From: JBDWFY01 sp964291365
GTDB lineage: Bacteria; Pseudomonadota; Alphaproteobacteria; Rhizobiales; Stappiaceae
Assembly: GCA_964291365.2 (NCBI GenBank)
Contig: OZ219989.1
Location: forward strand, 3,534,001-3,598,000
Reading direction: 5' to 3'
Length of the DNA: 64,000 nucleotides
Below are positions 52,528 to 62,975 of the stretch, in pieces (positions within the stretch are counted from its first letter, which is position 1; every line of letters begins with the position of its first letter). Under the pieces are notes generated by a model that had not been told where the DNA came from, did no database searches, and saw only the letters and a list, made by a program, of their open reading frames with translations. The position numbers were made by a program, and so were the translations under genes.

Positions 52528-54026
52528 TGCCGAATTGCACAATCTTGAAGATCAAGTGACTCATTTTTCATTACTTTATCACTTAATTCTGCTGACTTTT
52601 TCACAAATGCAAGTGGACCATCCCAATCAAAGTTTCGATAAACAGCCGCAAGATGAGCAAATGGTGGAGACTGTGCAAACAATTGGAACGTAAGACGATG
52701 ACATGCATAATCCGAATTCAGTAAATCCCTTGCAAATGCCAATAGTTTTCGGCGATCTTCAGCGACCCATTCCTCATTAAGACTGTAATACTTTTCTAAC
52801 CAGGGTTTTGTTGCTTCCGCTTCAAAGGACGATACATTGGGAGTAATGCAAATTTGGCCTCCGCATAGTTCACGTGCAATGTGGATCATATGATGTAGTT
52901 GAGAACAAGCAAGATGGCGACCAGTATACAATAATGATTGGTTGGGCATCATTAGTCCCGCCGGTGACCGTTCCCCAAGAGTAATCGCGGCGGTTAGATG
53001 AGCATTAATATTTTCTCGATAACAGGCCAATTGACTAAGTTTTTCCTGTACAGCTGGTTGTTTTTCAAGTCCAGTTTGACGCACATTAAATAATGCCGCT
53101 CCGATCATCATATCAGCTAACTTCAAATTTCTTTGCACAAATGCAAATGCCGAATAGCGATGCAACGTTGCACGAATAAAAGTTGCTGCTTTGGTGTGAC
53201 GATAAAAAAGTACATTTTCCCACGGAATTAAGACATCATCGAAAATTACCAATGCTTCCACTTCATCGAATCTATTCGCCAAGGGATAATCTTCTATATT
53301 CGGGCGAGGACACAGTTCACTTCCTTCAGCAAATCCAGCGCGGCAGATAAATTTCAACCCTGATGAATTAAAATCACAAATAAACCCAATCGCATAATCA
53401 GAAAGTTGTTCATTTCCCCAGTTTGCGATAGTTGGTTTGGTAAACGCCTGATTCGCATAAGCTGCTGCGGTTTCAAACTTCGCTCCCCTAACCACGATGC
53501 CAGCATCAGTTTCCTTCACCGCATGCAACAACATATCTGGGTCCTGATCTTGAGGTGCTTTTGACCGGTCCCCTTTTGGGTCAGTATTCGCTGACACATG
53601 AAATACATCATTATGAATAACTTTTTTAATATGAGTTTCAATATTATCAGCAAATTTGGGATCAACTTGATTCAGAATATCTTTTCCATCCCATAATGAC
53701 CACATTTCGCCAACAGTTTCATCGCCAACGCGAGTTACAACACCGCCAACTTCATTGAGTAGTGTATCTGTTGCTCTGCGTTTGGCCCACCAATCATCTT
53801 CGGTAAAGGGAAGTTTATTCGCAATGGATGAAATTTCACCATTTTCAGAGTATGTCATGACCTCGTTATGAGGAGATTCATGTTGCATATCATAAAAACG
53901 AGCACGGATATCAATAAGTGGTTTAAACTGCGGATGAGTTGTAATATCTTTCACCCGTTCACCATTGATGTAAACCTCCCGATTATCTTTAAGCGATTCA
54001 ATATATTCACTACCAGTTCGAATCAT
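52512..54026 (-). CDS. hpaB: HpaB-family flavin-dependent aromatic monooxygenase
   Basis: A 504-residue FADH2-utilising hydroxylase of the 4-hydroxyphenylacetate 3-monooxygenase family. Seen: YIESLKDNREVYINGERVKD, HNDVFHVSANTDPKGDRSKA, VVRGAKFETAAAYANQAF, VLIPWENVLFYRH and IARELCGGQICITPN. Ribosome-binding site ctggagaataacaa. The partner flavin reductase (HpaC) is not in the window. Head of the minus-strand unit hpaB-ridA-DUF1028-(argE) and divergent from the ABC transporter. The actual phenol or aniline substrate is not known. Confidence 0.88.
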   Translation of the reverse strand: MIRTGSEYIESLKDNREVYINGERVKDITTHPQFKPLIDIRARFYDMQHESPHNEVMTYSENGEISSIANKLPFTEDDWWAKRRATDTLLNEVGGVVTRVGDETVGEMWSLWDGKDILNQVDPKFADNIETHIKKVIHNDVFHVSANTDPKGDRSKAPQDQDPDMLLHAVKETDAGIVVRGAKFETAAAYANQAFTKPTIANWGNEQLSDYAIGFICDFNSSGLKFICRAGFAEGSELCPRPNIEDYPLANRFDEVEALVIFDDVLIPWENVLFYRHTKAATFIRATLHRYSAFAFVQRNLKLADMMIGAALFNVRQTGLEKQPAVQEKLSQLACYRENINAHLTAAITLGERSPAGLMMPNQSLLYTGRHLACSQLHHMIHIARELCGGQICITPNVSSFEAEATKPWLEKYYSLNEEWVAEDRRKLLAFARDLLNSDYACHRLTFQLFAQSPPFAHLAAVYRNFDWDGPLAFVKKSAELSDKVMKNESLDLQDCAIRQWFAK

Positions 54027-54861
54027 TTGTTATTCTCCAGTTTCGGTAATTGATGCTGTTTCACATTGCAAATTATAAAAACAAATTTCTGGACAGTTTA
54101 AAGTAGAATTTAACGCATTAGTGATAAACAATACATTAATCAAATGTCGCAAGTTACACTAAGATATTGCGCGTTTTCTGGTAAACTGCAGATTGCAAAA
54201 ATGTGTATTTGATAGAAATAGCTTACTTTCAATATACCTTTTCATTAAGAAACCATCTGAGTACAAGTCATTATTACTAATTCTAATTCAGCTTGATCTA
54301 TAAATAGTTACACGAAATCCCTTGATTAGTTCAATTGTATCAAATCCAAGTTGACCTCTAATCTATATTGAGCTTCCAGTTAATTTAAATTGAGTTACTT
54401 TATAAAACCGTATTAATTGATCTTTTTTTTGACAAGATTATTCAACTTCATAGAATACATAGTGATACACATAAGTTCTAAAAATAAAATTGTCGACAAA
54501 TAAGTAAATTTACGTAATTTATTTTTGGATAGTATAATTTTTACTTTGCAATCATGTTGTAGAATTAGTGAAAATTAAGTTATCGCTAAATCCAATAATT
54601 ATTATTTTGGTACTTGTAATCTAGTTTTGAATGTACCTATAATGTCAAATGAACGCTAGTGGAGGAGCAAGCTAGTTTTGATAATACCTCAATATTACTG
54701 GTGGAGGACAAAATTTTTATCGCTTAACACGAGTTCCATACTAGCACATAATCAATTATACTTGTGATGTTGATAGTGTATTAACATCATTTTTTTGATG
54801 TCACGAGTAAAATCAATTAAAGTTGGTGTACGAAACACCACAAATTCCTAGGAGATTAAAA
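54027..54861. other. Long divergent regulatory gap
   Basis: 835 bases between hpaB and the ABC binding-protein gene with no supported gene. A small CTAG-flanked G-rich segment (CTAGTGGAGGAGCAAGCTAG, 54657-54676) and a second gtggaggac at 54701-54709 look like leader sequences without a following frame. Promoters for both divergent units must lie here. Confidence 0.45.
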
Positions 54862-56421
54862 ATGACCCTAAAATATCTAAATGATATTAGCCGACGACAA
54901 TTTCTTGCCGGTTCTAGTGCTGTCGGTCTATCATCATTGATTTACCCTTCTGTATCATTTAGTCAAGATGGTTCGGTCGTGACTATTCGATCTTATAGTG
55001 ATATACAAATATTAGATCCAGCATTTCGTTTATCTGCACCAGAAGCTGATTTAATTCGAGCAATCTTCGCAGGCTTAATTGTAAATATACATAGTGACAC
55101 TTGGGATTGGAAACCAATTGCCGCGGAAAAGATTGAACAACTTGACCCTACAACTATTGCGTTTACTCTTCGTGACAATATCAGTTTTACTGATGGTTTT
55201 GGTCAGATGACGGCCGAAGATGTCAAATTTTCAATAGAACGAATTGCTGACCCAGCTAATGAAAGTCCGTATGCTGGTGATTGGGCTCCATTAAAAGAAG
55301 TAGAGGTTAAAGATAAATTATCTGGACTTATTCACCTTAAAGAAAACTTTGCTCCGCTCTGGACTTCTACACTACCAGGTTCATCTGGAACAATTATATC
55401 TAAAGCCGCGGTTGAGAGTATTGGCGGTAAAATAGAAGCTGATCCTATCGCACAATCTGGTCAATACTTAATACATGAGTGGGTTCCAAAACAACGGACA
55501 GTTTTAAAACGCAATCCTGATTGGAAATATGAACCTGGTGGGTTTGAAGAAATTCGAATCATTCCAATTGAAGAACCTGCTACCGCGGAACTTGGTTTTG
55601 AGGCCGGTGACCTTGACTTTACTTGGACTGCAGTATCATCAATTGCTCGATATAAAGAGAACCCTCCAGCAAGTGGTATCATAACAGAAAAACCTTCTCT
55701 TGCTTATGTTTGGCTTGGAATAAATCAAGACGTTCCACCTTTTGATAATTTAAATATTCGACGCGCGGTTCAATATGCTATTGATCGCGAAACAGTAGTT
55801 GATGCGGCATATTTTGGTGCTGCTAGCACTTCAACTGGAATCATTGCACCTGGACTACCAGGAAATCGTGACGCGAACCTTTACGGGTATGACCCAGATA
55901 AAGCGCGCGAATTACTTGCACAAGAAGGTGTTTCAAATTTGAATGTCACGTTAGACATCCTTAATCAGTCAGAAAGACTAACCGCCGCACAAGTAATTCA
56001 ATCTAATTTAGCCGATGTTGGCATTAACTGTGAAATAAAGCAGAATGACAGCGGTACTTTTTGGACTTTAGGTTCAAAAGATGGTGATTATTGGAATCAA
56101 TTACAGCTTATCCTGAACCGGTTTTCAATGGAACCTGACCCAAGTTGGGCAACAGCTTGGTTTATTCCAGAGCAAATCGGCGTGTGGAATTGGGAACGAT
56201 TTGACAATAAAGAATTTGCCGAATTACATACGCAAGGGTTAGTTGAAATTGATCCATCCAAGCGGGACAATCTTTATAAGAAAATGCAAGACATTATGGA
56301 AGAATCTGGTTGCTATGTATTTCTAACTCATGAAGTTGTGGGTTTACTAAATCGTGATACAATCGTACCAGCAACTAGACCAAATGGTGACCCATTGTTC
56401 GTTGATTTTGCAAAAGCCTAA
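54862..56421 (+). CDS. Tat-exported ABC transporter substrate-binding protein (DppA/OppA type)
   Basis: A 519-residue SBP family 5 protein. The start at 54862 has ctaggagattaaaa upstream. The signal carries a twin-arginine motif (SRRQFLAGSSAVGLSSLIY), so export is by Tat. Family motifs are SYSDIQILDPAF, TFTLRDNISFTDG-like FTLRDNISFTDGFGQ, VKFSIERIADP and NIRRAVQYAIDRETVV. It delivers peptides or other small amides/esters to the permeases encoded downstream. Confidence 0.92.
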   Translation: MTLKYLNDISRRQFLAGSSAVGLSSLIYPSVSFSQDGSVVTIRSYSDIQILDPAFRLSAPEADLIRAIFAGLIVNIHSDTWDWKPIAAEKIEQLDPTTIAFTLRDNISFTDGFGQMTAEDVKFSIERIADPANESPYAGDWAPLKEVEVKDKLSGLIHLKENFAPLWTSTLPGSSGTIISKAAVESIGGKIEADPIAQSGQYLIHEWVPKQRTVLKRNPDWKYEPGGFEEIRIIPIEEPATAELGFEAGDLDFTWTAVSSIARYKENPPASGIITEKPSLAYVWLGINQDVPPFDNLNIRRAVQYAIDRETVVDAAYFGAASTSTGIIAPGLPGNRDANLYGYDPDKARELLAQEGVSNLNVTLDILNQSERLTAAQVIQSNLADVGINCEIKQNDSGTFWTLGSKDGDYWNQLQLILNRFSMEPDPSWATAWFIPEQIGVWNWERFDNKEFAELHTQGLVEIDPSKRDNLYKKMQDIMEESGCYVFLTHEVVGLLNRDTIVPATRPNGDPLFVDFAKA

Positions 56422-56475
56422 TTGAAATTTCTCTGTTTCTTGGATTAATCAAATATCCTTCAATGGTGAATATGC

Positions 56476-57420
56476 ATGCTTTGGTATTCTGTCAAGCGTT
56501 TTGGATTAGCCGTTGCAATTGTTTCAGTTGCAATGGCTATTCTATTTTGCTTGATTTATTTGATTCCTGGTGACCCTGCCTCGGTTGCACTTGGACCGAG
56601 GGCGACAGAGGCAATGAAAGAAGCATTATTAATTAAAATGGGTTTAGATCAGCCGATTTGGGTACAGTTTTACAAATTTTATGTGAATTCATGGACTGGT
56701 GACCTTGGAACCGAAGTGCTATCCGGACGACCAGTATTAACAGTGGTCTTAGAACAACTTCCATATACATTAGCACTAGTTGCCTGCGGTATCGGTTGGT
56801 CAGTTGCAGTTGGAATTCCACTTGGATGTTTAGCCGCAGTTAGACGTGGCAGTTGGATAGATCGAATTGTCGGCGTACTTTCGGTAGGTGTTATTGCAGT
56901 TCCATCATTTGTCATTGCCATTTATTCATTATTAATTTTTGCGGTCATGTTGCGTTGGTTACCAGCAATTGGTGCTGGAGATCCTGGAGATTTAGGGGAC
57001 AATTTAGTACACTTGATTTTACCTTCTTTAGCAGTTGGTCTTGGTTGGATAGGTTATATTGCGAGAATGGTTCGCGCATCAATGTTAGAAGTCCTAGAAT
57101 CTTCGCATGTTCGCACTGCTCGCGCCTTCGGTTTACCCGAGCGTCAAATAATTTATCGATATGCGTTAACCATCGCGATATTACCGACGATCACTCTACT
57201 AGGAGTTGGAATAGGTCAAATGCTCTCGTCAGCTGTTTTTGCGGAAATTGTGTTTGCTAGACCTGGTGTTGGAAAACTGGTTTATGATGCAATCTTAACG
57301 CGAAACTTTCCGGTGGTTACTGGCACTGTATTGGTGACCACAATACTATTTGTTTTCTTAAATTACCTTGCAGATATGTTAATAGGAGCATTAGATCCCC
57401 GTGTCCGAAGCAGTTTCTAA
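56476..57420 (+). CDS. dppB: ABC transporter permease (DppB type)
   Basis: A 314-residue inner-membrane permease of the oligopeptide/dipeptide family, six hydrophobic segments, with IYLIPGDPASVALGPRATEA near the start and the EAA-type loop RTARAFGLPERQIIYRYAL. It is 54 bases after the binding-protein gene and overlaps dppC by 20 bases. Confidence 0.93.
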   Translation: MLWYSVKRFGLAVAIVSVAMAILFCLIYLIPGDPASVALGPRATEAMKEALLIKMGLDQPIWVQFYKFYVNSWTGDLGTEVLSGRPVLTVVLEQLPYTLALVACGIGWSVAVGIPLGCLAAVRRGSWIDRIVGVLSVGVIAVPSFVIAIYSLLIFAVMLRWLPAIGAGDPGDLGDNLVHLILPSLAVGLGWIGYIARMVRASMLEVLESSHVRTARAFGLPERQIIYRYALTIAILPTITLLGVGIGQMLSSAVFAEIVFARPGVGKLVYDAILTRNFPVVTGTVLVTTILFVFLNYLADMLIGALDPRVRSSF

Positions 57421-58270
57421 TCTGAATCAATCAAACCTAATTCGCCCGCTGTTGCGTATATTGCGTGAACCACTTGGCGCGCTTGGATTAATATTCGTTG
57501 TACTTGTCGTCTTCGCTTCAGTCTTTGCTGGAGTTATAACCGAATTTGATCCCACAAAAATTTCTCCGAGAGAACGATTTGCTGACCCTTCACTTCTTCA
57601 TTTAATGGGAACCGATCAATTAGGTCGAGACTTATTTTCTCGGGTTCTTTATGGTGGTCAAATAGCATTGTATATTGCGTTAGTCACCACTGCTCTATCA
57701 TTACTGATTGGTATTACTCTTGGATTAATTGCCGGATATGGCCCATCATGGCTTGATAATATTTTAATCTTAGTTTTTGATTCTACCAAGAGTTTTCCTA
57801 CTGTCATGTTAGCACTGGCATTAGTTACAATCTTAGGACCTTCATTAACTGCAGTAATGATCATTGTTGTCATCGTAAATACCCCCGGGTATGCAAGAAT
57901 AATTAGAACTCAGACTCTAGCACTCAAATCTTCGGAATTTGTCACTTCTGCCAAAAGCATGGGAGCATCAAATTCTCGAATTCTCTTTGTCCATATCCTA
58001 CCGAACGTAATCGGACCACTTGTTATTCTCGCCTCAATGGATATTCCAGTCGTTATTGCCATTGAATCTGGTATGAGTTTTCTAGGATTAGGAGTGCGTC
58101 CCCCTACTCCCTCATGGGGATCCATTTTAAACGATGGTTTTACCAATATTAGAGAATCGGCATGGATCACAATCGCTGGTGGTATACCAATTATAATAAC
58201 AACGTTGGGATTTACATTTTTAGGTGAAACTTTAAGAGATCTATTTGACCCAAGGTTGAAAAAACGCTAA
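57401..58270 (+). CDS. dppC: ABC transporter permease (DppC type)
   Basis: A 289-residue permease with GTDQLGRDLFSRVLYGGQIA and the EAA loop SAKSMGASNSRILFVHILPN. It begins with GTG inside the end of dppB, with taggagc upstream, and its stop overlaps the next ATG (TAATG). Confidence 0.93.
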   Translation: MSEAVSNLNQSNLIRPLLRILREPLGALGLIFVVLVVFASVFAGVITEFDPTKISPRERFADPSLLHLMGTDQLGRDLFSRVLYGGQIALYIALVTTALSLLIGITLGLIAGYGPSWLDNILILVFDSTKSFPTVMLALALVTILGPSLTAVMIIVVIVNTPGYARIIRTQTLALKSSEFVTSAKSMGASNSRILFVHILPNVIGPLVILASMDIPVVIAIESGMSFLGLGVRPPTPSWGSILNDGFTNIRESAWITIAGGIPIIITTLGFTFLGETLRDLFDPRLKKR

Positions 58271-59256
58271 TGAAAGCACTTAGTATCAAAAACCTGAATA
58301 CAACGTACTCTTCTGAAAATGGTATTATTTCCGCGTTGAAAGATGTGAGCTTAGAAGTACCAGAACAACAAATTGTTGGAATAGTCGGTGAATCTGGATG
58401 TGGAAAATCAACCTTAATCAATACAATTCTAGGATTGTTACCGCAAAACGGCTCCATTGCAAGTGGAGAAATAATATTTAAAGACGAACAAGACTTGGTT
58501 AACTTGCCACCAGACTCAATGCGAGCAATTCGTGGTGAACAAATTTCGATGATCTCACAAGATCCAATGGGGTCATTGAATCCCGTGCTATCAATCGGGA
58601 CTCAATTGATCAACATTCAATATCGGTCGGCAAAAACAACGCGTGAAAAATTTGATCGTGCCGTTGAAATGTTAGAATTAGTGCGAATCCCTGACGCGCC
58701 TTCTCAAATGAAACGATTTCCCCACCAATTTTCTGGTGGAATGCAACAACGAATCGCGATTGCTATGGCAATTATGATGGAACCCGCGCTACTAATTGCT
58801 GACGAACCAACAACGGCACTTGATGCAACCTTAGAAGTTGCAGTTATTGAATTATTGAAGGATTTACAAGAAAGAATTGGATGTGCAATTTTATTCATTT
58901 CACATCATTTGGGAGTCATCGCTGAACTATGTCAAGACGTTGTGGTAATGTATGCCGGAGAGGTGGTGGAAAGAGGTTCCGTTGAACAAATATTTTATGA
59001 TCCACGTCATCCTTATACTATTCGCTTGCTTGAATGCGACCCTGCAAAACAAAGTGAGCGAACCCGAACACTACCGACAATACCTGGTGAAATTCCAGAT
59101 TTACGATTTCGACCCGAAGGTTGTATTTTTTCAACACGTTGTGATCTGAAAATTGAAAAATGCGAAAATCCGCAAACTGAAATTGATTTGGAATCAAATC
59201 ACTTTGCAAGATGTCTATTGGCTAAAACTCCCATCGAAGAGAGAACTAAGGCATGA
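58270..59256 (+). CDS. dppD: ABC transporter ATPase (DppD type)
   Basis: A 328-residue ATPase: Walker A GESGCGKST, Q-loop ISQDPMGSLNP, signature FSGGMQQRIAIA, Walker B LLIADEPTTALD, and the C-terminal oligopeptide-type tail CIFSTRCDLKIEKC. Its stop overlaps the next start by four bases (ATGA). Confidence 0.94.
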   Translation: MKALSIKNLNTTYSSENGIISALKDVSLEVPEQQIVGIVGESGCGKSTLINTILGLLPQNGSIASGEIIFKDEQDLVNLPPDSMRAIRGEQISMISQDPMGSLNPVLSIGTQLINIQYRSAKTTREKFDRAVEMLELVRIPDAPSQMKRFPHQFSGGMQQRIAIAMAIMMEPALLIADEPTTALDATLEVAVIELLKDLQERIGCAILFISHHLGVIAELCQDVVVMYAGEVVERGSVEQIFYDPRHPYTIRLLECDPAKQSERTRTLPTIPGEIPDLRFRPEGCIFSTRCDLKIEKCENPQTEIDLESNHFARCLLAKTPIEERTKA

Positions 59257-60260
59257 GTGAATCAATTTTAGAAGTCAATGATGTACAGGTTAAATTTCCG
59301 GTAGGAAACGTCATTAATCGCAATGAAATTCTCGGTGTCGCTGGTGTGAGCTTTAAGGTTAAAAAGGCGCAAAACTTTGCTCTGGTTGGTGAAAGCGGAT
59401 CAGGTAAAACAACCCTTATCCGTGCCATAAATGGTTTGCAACGGATTTCAAATGGATCAATCAATTTTGAGGGCCAGCGAATCGACGGCCTTGATAAAAC
59501 AGCTATGAAACCAATTAGAAAACGCATGTCCATGATATTTCAAGATCCTGTGGGTTCACTATCGCCTCGAAGAAGCGTTGCTGACTTGGTCACTGAACCA
59601 TTTCGAATTCATGGTATTGGTGATCGTAATATTAAAGACGAAACAAAGCGACTCTTATCACTGGTTGGATTACCACTTAACTTTGCCGATCGATTTCCTC
59701 ATCAGCTTTCTGGTGGTCAAGCTCGAAGGGTAGGAATAGCTCGTGCTATTGCACTTGAACCATCGCTCATATTAGCTGATGAACCAACGGCCGGACTTGA
59801 TGTGTCGGTTCAAGGAGAAATTTTAAATTTACTTAATGAACTAAGGGAAAGACTCGGATTAGCAATCTTGATTATTACTCACAACCTTAATATCGTGCAC
59901 CATGTCGCTGATAAAACTGCAGTTATGTATCTAGGTCGATTTATTGAAGTAGGAGATACAGAAAATTTGTTTTCCGCACCGTCCCATCCATATACTGCGG
60001 CATTACTCTCTGCAAATCCCGAACCTGATCCAAAAAAAGCACAGAATAGAATCACATTACCTGCTGAAATTCCTTCATTGATTTCTCGACCAAGTGGTTG
60101 CGAATTTCACACCCGATGCCCGTGGGTAAAAGATAAATGCCGTTCAGAAATTCCTCAACCAATTGAAAAAGATGATCGTAGTATTTTATGTCACTTCCCA
60201 TTATCTTCAGAAGACTATGATTCGCTATCTCAGGATAACACTAATACCATCCAAAATTAA
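59253..60260 (+). CDS. dppF: ABC transporter ATPase (DppF type)
   Basis: A 335-residue ATPase: Walker A GESGSGKTT, Q-loop FQDPVGSLSPR, signature LSGGQARRVGIARA, Walker B LILADEPTAGLD, C-terminal CEFHTRCPWVKDKC. The signature has GGQAR instead of the usual GGQRQR. Last gene of the transporter operon; the CocE-type hydrolase follows after 254 bases. Confidence 0.94.
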   Translation: MSESILEVNDVQVKFPVGNVINRNEILGVAGVSFKVKKAQNFALVGESGSGKTTLIRAINGLQRISNGSINFEGQRIDGLDKTAMKPIRKRMSMIFQDPVGSLSPRRSVADLVTEPFRIHGIGDRNIKDETKRLLSLVGLPLNFADRFPHQLSGGQARRVGIARAIALEPSLILADEPTAGLDVSVQGEILNLLNELRERLGLAILIITHNLNIVHHVADKTAVMYLGRFIEVGDTENLFSAPSHPYTAALLSANPEPDPKKAQNRITLPAEIPSLISRPSGCEFHTRCPWVKDKCRSEIPQPIEKDDRSILCHFPLSSEDYDSLSQDNTNTIQN

Positions 60261-60514
60261 ATTTACTGATTCGTAACGGATCTCAAATCTGAAATATTCG
60301 CATACTCAGTGACAATTTAAAAAGTTTAATGAAGATGAATTTGTTGCATTTTTTCTACTTGAAATTAGCTATACAATACATTTAGATTAAAAAACCTAAT
60401 GCATTACAGTCAGCCATGTATTTTAATGATATTTTTAGATAAAACCTAAACACCAAACTTCGTATAACACCTAAATTGAGTTTTAATAGGTATTCAATCA
60501 AGACGGAGAACAAC

Positions 60515-62542
60515 ATGCAAAAAATACCAATTCGAACTGAATTTCCTCACCAATTCCATGAGATTGAAAACACTTGGATACCAATGCCAGACGGAATCAA
60601 ACTGGCCGCTAGGATTTGGTTACCAAACGACGCAAACGACAATCCTGTTCCTGCGATACTTGAATATTTACCATATCGAAAAAGAGACGGAACGGTAGAG
60701 CGCGATCAACTTACCCATCCATATTTTGCCGGGTTTGGTTATGCTGGGATAAGAGTCGATATGAGAGGGACAGGAGATAGTGAAGGAGTTTGTTTAGGGG
60801 AATACCTAAAACAAGAGCAAGACGATTGTCTTGCCGTGATTGATTGGTTATGCCAACAACCATGGTGTTCTGGTGATGTTGGAATGATTGGAATTTCTTG
60901 GGGTGGATTTAATGGATTGCAAGTTGCGGCAAGACAACCACCAGCATTAAAAGCGATAATTACAATTTGTTCTACTGATGATCGTTATACTGATGATATT
61001 CATTTTATGGGTGGTGCGGTACTGTGCGATAACCTTATTTGGGGAGCAACAGCATTTTCAATTGTAAATACCCCACCTGATCCTGAGATTGTAGGTGAAA
61101 ATTGGCGAGAAATGTGGATTGAAAGATTGGAAAATAATGGTTGTTGGATGCTAGATTGGTTTCGCCATCAACGCCGTGATGAATTTTATCAACATGGTTC
61201 AATCTGTGAAAACTTTGACGATATAAAAATCCCGGTTTATGCTGTTGGTGGGTACCTTGACGCGTATACCAATCCCATATTTCGAATGATGCAAAATTTA
61301 CCAGGACCCAAGAAAGCTTTGATTGGTCCATGGGCGCATAAATATCCGCACTTTGCAACTCCTGGACCCCGTATAGGATTTTTACAAGAGTGCTTACGTT
61401 GGTGGGACAAACATTTGAAAGGAATTGAAAATGATATCATGAATGAACCGACAATATGTGCTTGGATTCAAGATCCCGTTAGCCCCAATCCTGCTATTGA
61501 ACACCGACCTGGAAATTGGATACTTGAACCAGAATGGCCTCCACATAATCAAGATCATTGCAGATTTTACGTTTCACAAACAGTTTTACTTAAAGAGAAA
61601 GATTCAAATTCAGAATTGATTGAATTATGTAATCCTGAAACTGCTGGACGAACCGCCCCAACATTTTGTGTATACGGATTGAATGCAGATGGACCACTAG
61701 ACCAACATGGTGAATCTGGTTTGATGACATTTTTTGATTCCAAACCACTTGACGAAGAACTGACAATTTTTGGATTTCCTACTCTACACGCTAAGGTCAT
61801 TTCAAATGTTCCACAAGCGAACCTAGTAGCTGTGCTATCAACGGTCGATGCAAACAATGAAGCCACATTCATTAGTTTTGGAATATTAAATTTGAGTCAC
61901 AGAAAGAGCCATTTAGAACTGGAACCATTACCAATTGGTAAACCTACTGATATTCAAATCCAATTAAATGTAATTGGACAGAAAATTCCTGCCGGACATA
62001 AGTTACGTTTACAATTATCAACTGCCTATTGGCCGATGATATGGCCTTCCCAAGAAAAAGCTAAACTACAAATTTTACCAAATGAAACCTACTTAGACCT
62101 ACCTTTGAGAAATAACGCAAAAAAGGGCGAAGATTTAAAAATATTTGAAGAACCCGAAGGTGCCTCACCAATGGAACAAGAAGTCTTGGAAAAAGGTAAA
62201 TTTCACCGACTATTGGAAATAGATCAAGTGACTGAAATTGAAACAATGAAACGGTTCTCTGACTCAGGGCTCATAAAACATATTCAAACGGAATTGATTG
62301 TTCGAGTAATTTCAAATGAGGAATTTACAATTCATCCAAATGACCCCAATTCCGCATATGGGGTTTGTCGTTGGATAAAATCCTATCAACGAGGTGATTG
62401 GAAAGTTGAATTAACAACAGAAATATCTGTTAAAGCACTGAAATCTGAATGGGACATTCATGCTGAATTGATTGCTCATGATCGGAATGGTGAAGTTTTA
62501 AAGCGACAATGGAATGAAAAGATCGCTCGAGATTTGGTTTAA
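60515..62542 (+). CDS. CocE/NonD-family alpha/beta hydrolase (X-Pro dipeptidyl-peptidase-like)
   Basis: A 675-residue cytoplasmic-looking hydrolase with the Ser nucleophile in GISWGGF, Asp in GGYLDAYTN and His in GPWAHKYPHF, then a C-terminal jelly-roll domain (from about 440). The family hydrolyses acyl esters (cocaine esterase) or X-Pro peptides. The ATG at 60515 has gacggagaacaac upstream. Location next to a peptide-type transporter suggests it opens the imported ester or amide. No signal peptide. Confidence 0.88.
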   Translation: MQKIPIRTEFPHQFHEIENTWIPMPDGIKLAARIWLPNDANDNPVPAILEYLPYRKRDGTVERDQLTHPYFAGFGYAGIRVDMRGTGDSEGVCLGEYLKQEQDDCLAVIDWLCQQPWCSGDVGMIGISWGGFNGLQVAARQPPALKAIITICSTDDRYTDDIHFMGGAVLCDNLIWGATAFSIVNTPPDPEIVGENWREMWIERLENNGCWMLDWFRHQRRDEFYQHGSICENFDDIKIPVYAVGGYLDAYTNPIFRMMQNLPGPKKALIGPWAHKYPHFATPGPRIGFLQECLRWWDKHLKGIENDIMNEPTICAWIQDPVSPNPAIEHRPGNWILEPEWPPHNQDHCRFYVSQTVLLKEKDSNSELIELCNPETAGRTAPTFCVYGLNADGPLDQHGESGLMTFFDSKPLDEELTIFGFPTLHAKVISNVPQANLVAVLSTVDANNEATFISFGILNLSHRKSHLELEPLPIGKPTDIQIQLNVIGQKIPAGHKLRLQLSTAYWPMIWPSQEKAKLQILPNETYLDLPLRNNAKKGEDLKIFEEPEGASPMEQEVLEKGKFHRLLEIDQVTEIETMKRFSDSGLIKHIQTELIVRVISNEEFTIHPNDPNSAYGVCRWIKSYQRGDWKVELTTEISVKALKSEWDIHAELIAHDRNGEVLKRQWNEKIARDLV

Positions 62543-62703
62543 CCTTGAACAAACCCTTAGTTTTCCAAATTGATATCGGATAACTGTACTCATTTTGGAT
62601 AAACGTGAAAAATTAAGTTAACTTCCCGCGCAATTCAATGGGTTCAAGCGTTAGATTTATCACTTAAAGTGTCAAAACGTAACGCTGATCCAACAACAAT
62701 TTG

Positions 62704-62868
62704 TTACCACCAACCATGTCCCCAATTTGGTGCTCCAGAATAATCTCCCGAAGGCGGAGCTTCTCGGTTGTCAGGAATGAACTCAATTCGTCTTTCACAA
62801 CCAATAATAGTGAAGTTTAGAATTAGCAGTAATGATAAGATACATTTCTTTATTGAGATTAATGACAT
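62704..62868 (-). CDS. Small lipoprotein with WW tail (54 aa)
   Basis: Signal KKCILSLLLILNFTIIGC with lipobox IIGC (Cys24), a short Pro/Gly-rich mature part, and the end NWGHGWW. The ATG at 62868 is six bases after aaaggag; the upstream ATG at 62874 touches the site and is unsuitable. It shares its tail with the lipoprotein at 39628. Confidence 0.7.
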   Translation of the reverse strand: MSLISIKKCILSLLLILNFTIIGCERRIEFIPDNREAPPSGDYSGAPNWGHGWW

Positions 62869-62929
62869 TTTCATCTCCTTTTGTAAATTGAAAAAATCAA
62901 CGAATTTTACTTTTTGTAGCATCATTGGT

Positions 62930-62961
62930 GTGACGATTTAATATGTTCAGCAAATCGTCAC
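62930..62961. promoter_or_regulatory. Inverted repeat upstream of lipoprotein 62704
   Basis: GTGACGATTT (62930-62939) and AAATCGTCAC (62952-62961) form a perfect 10-bp inverted repeat with a 12-base gap. The half-sites resemble the GTGACAA of the other lipoprotein operators. It is about 60 bases upstream of the start and between two minilipoprotein genes. Confidence 0.45.
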
Positions 62962-62975
62962 GTTTAACCTAAGAA

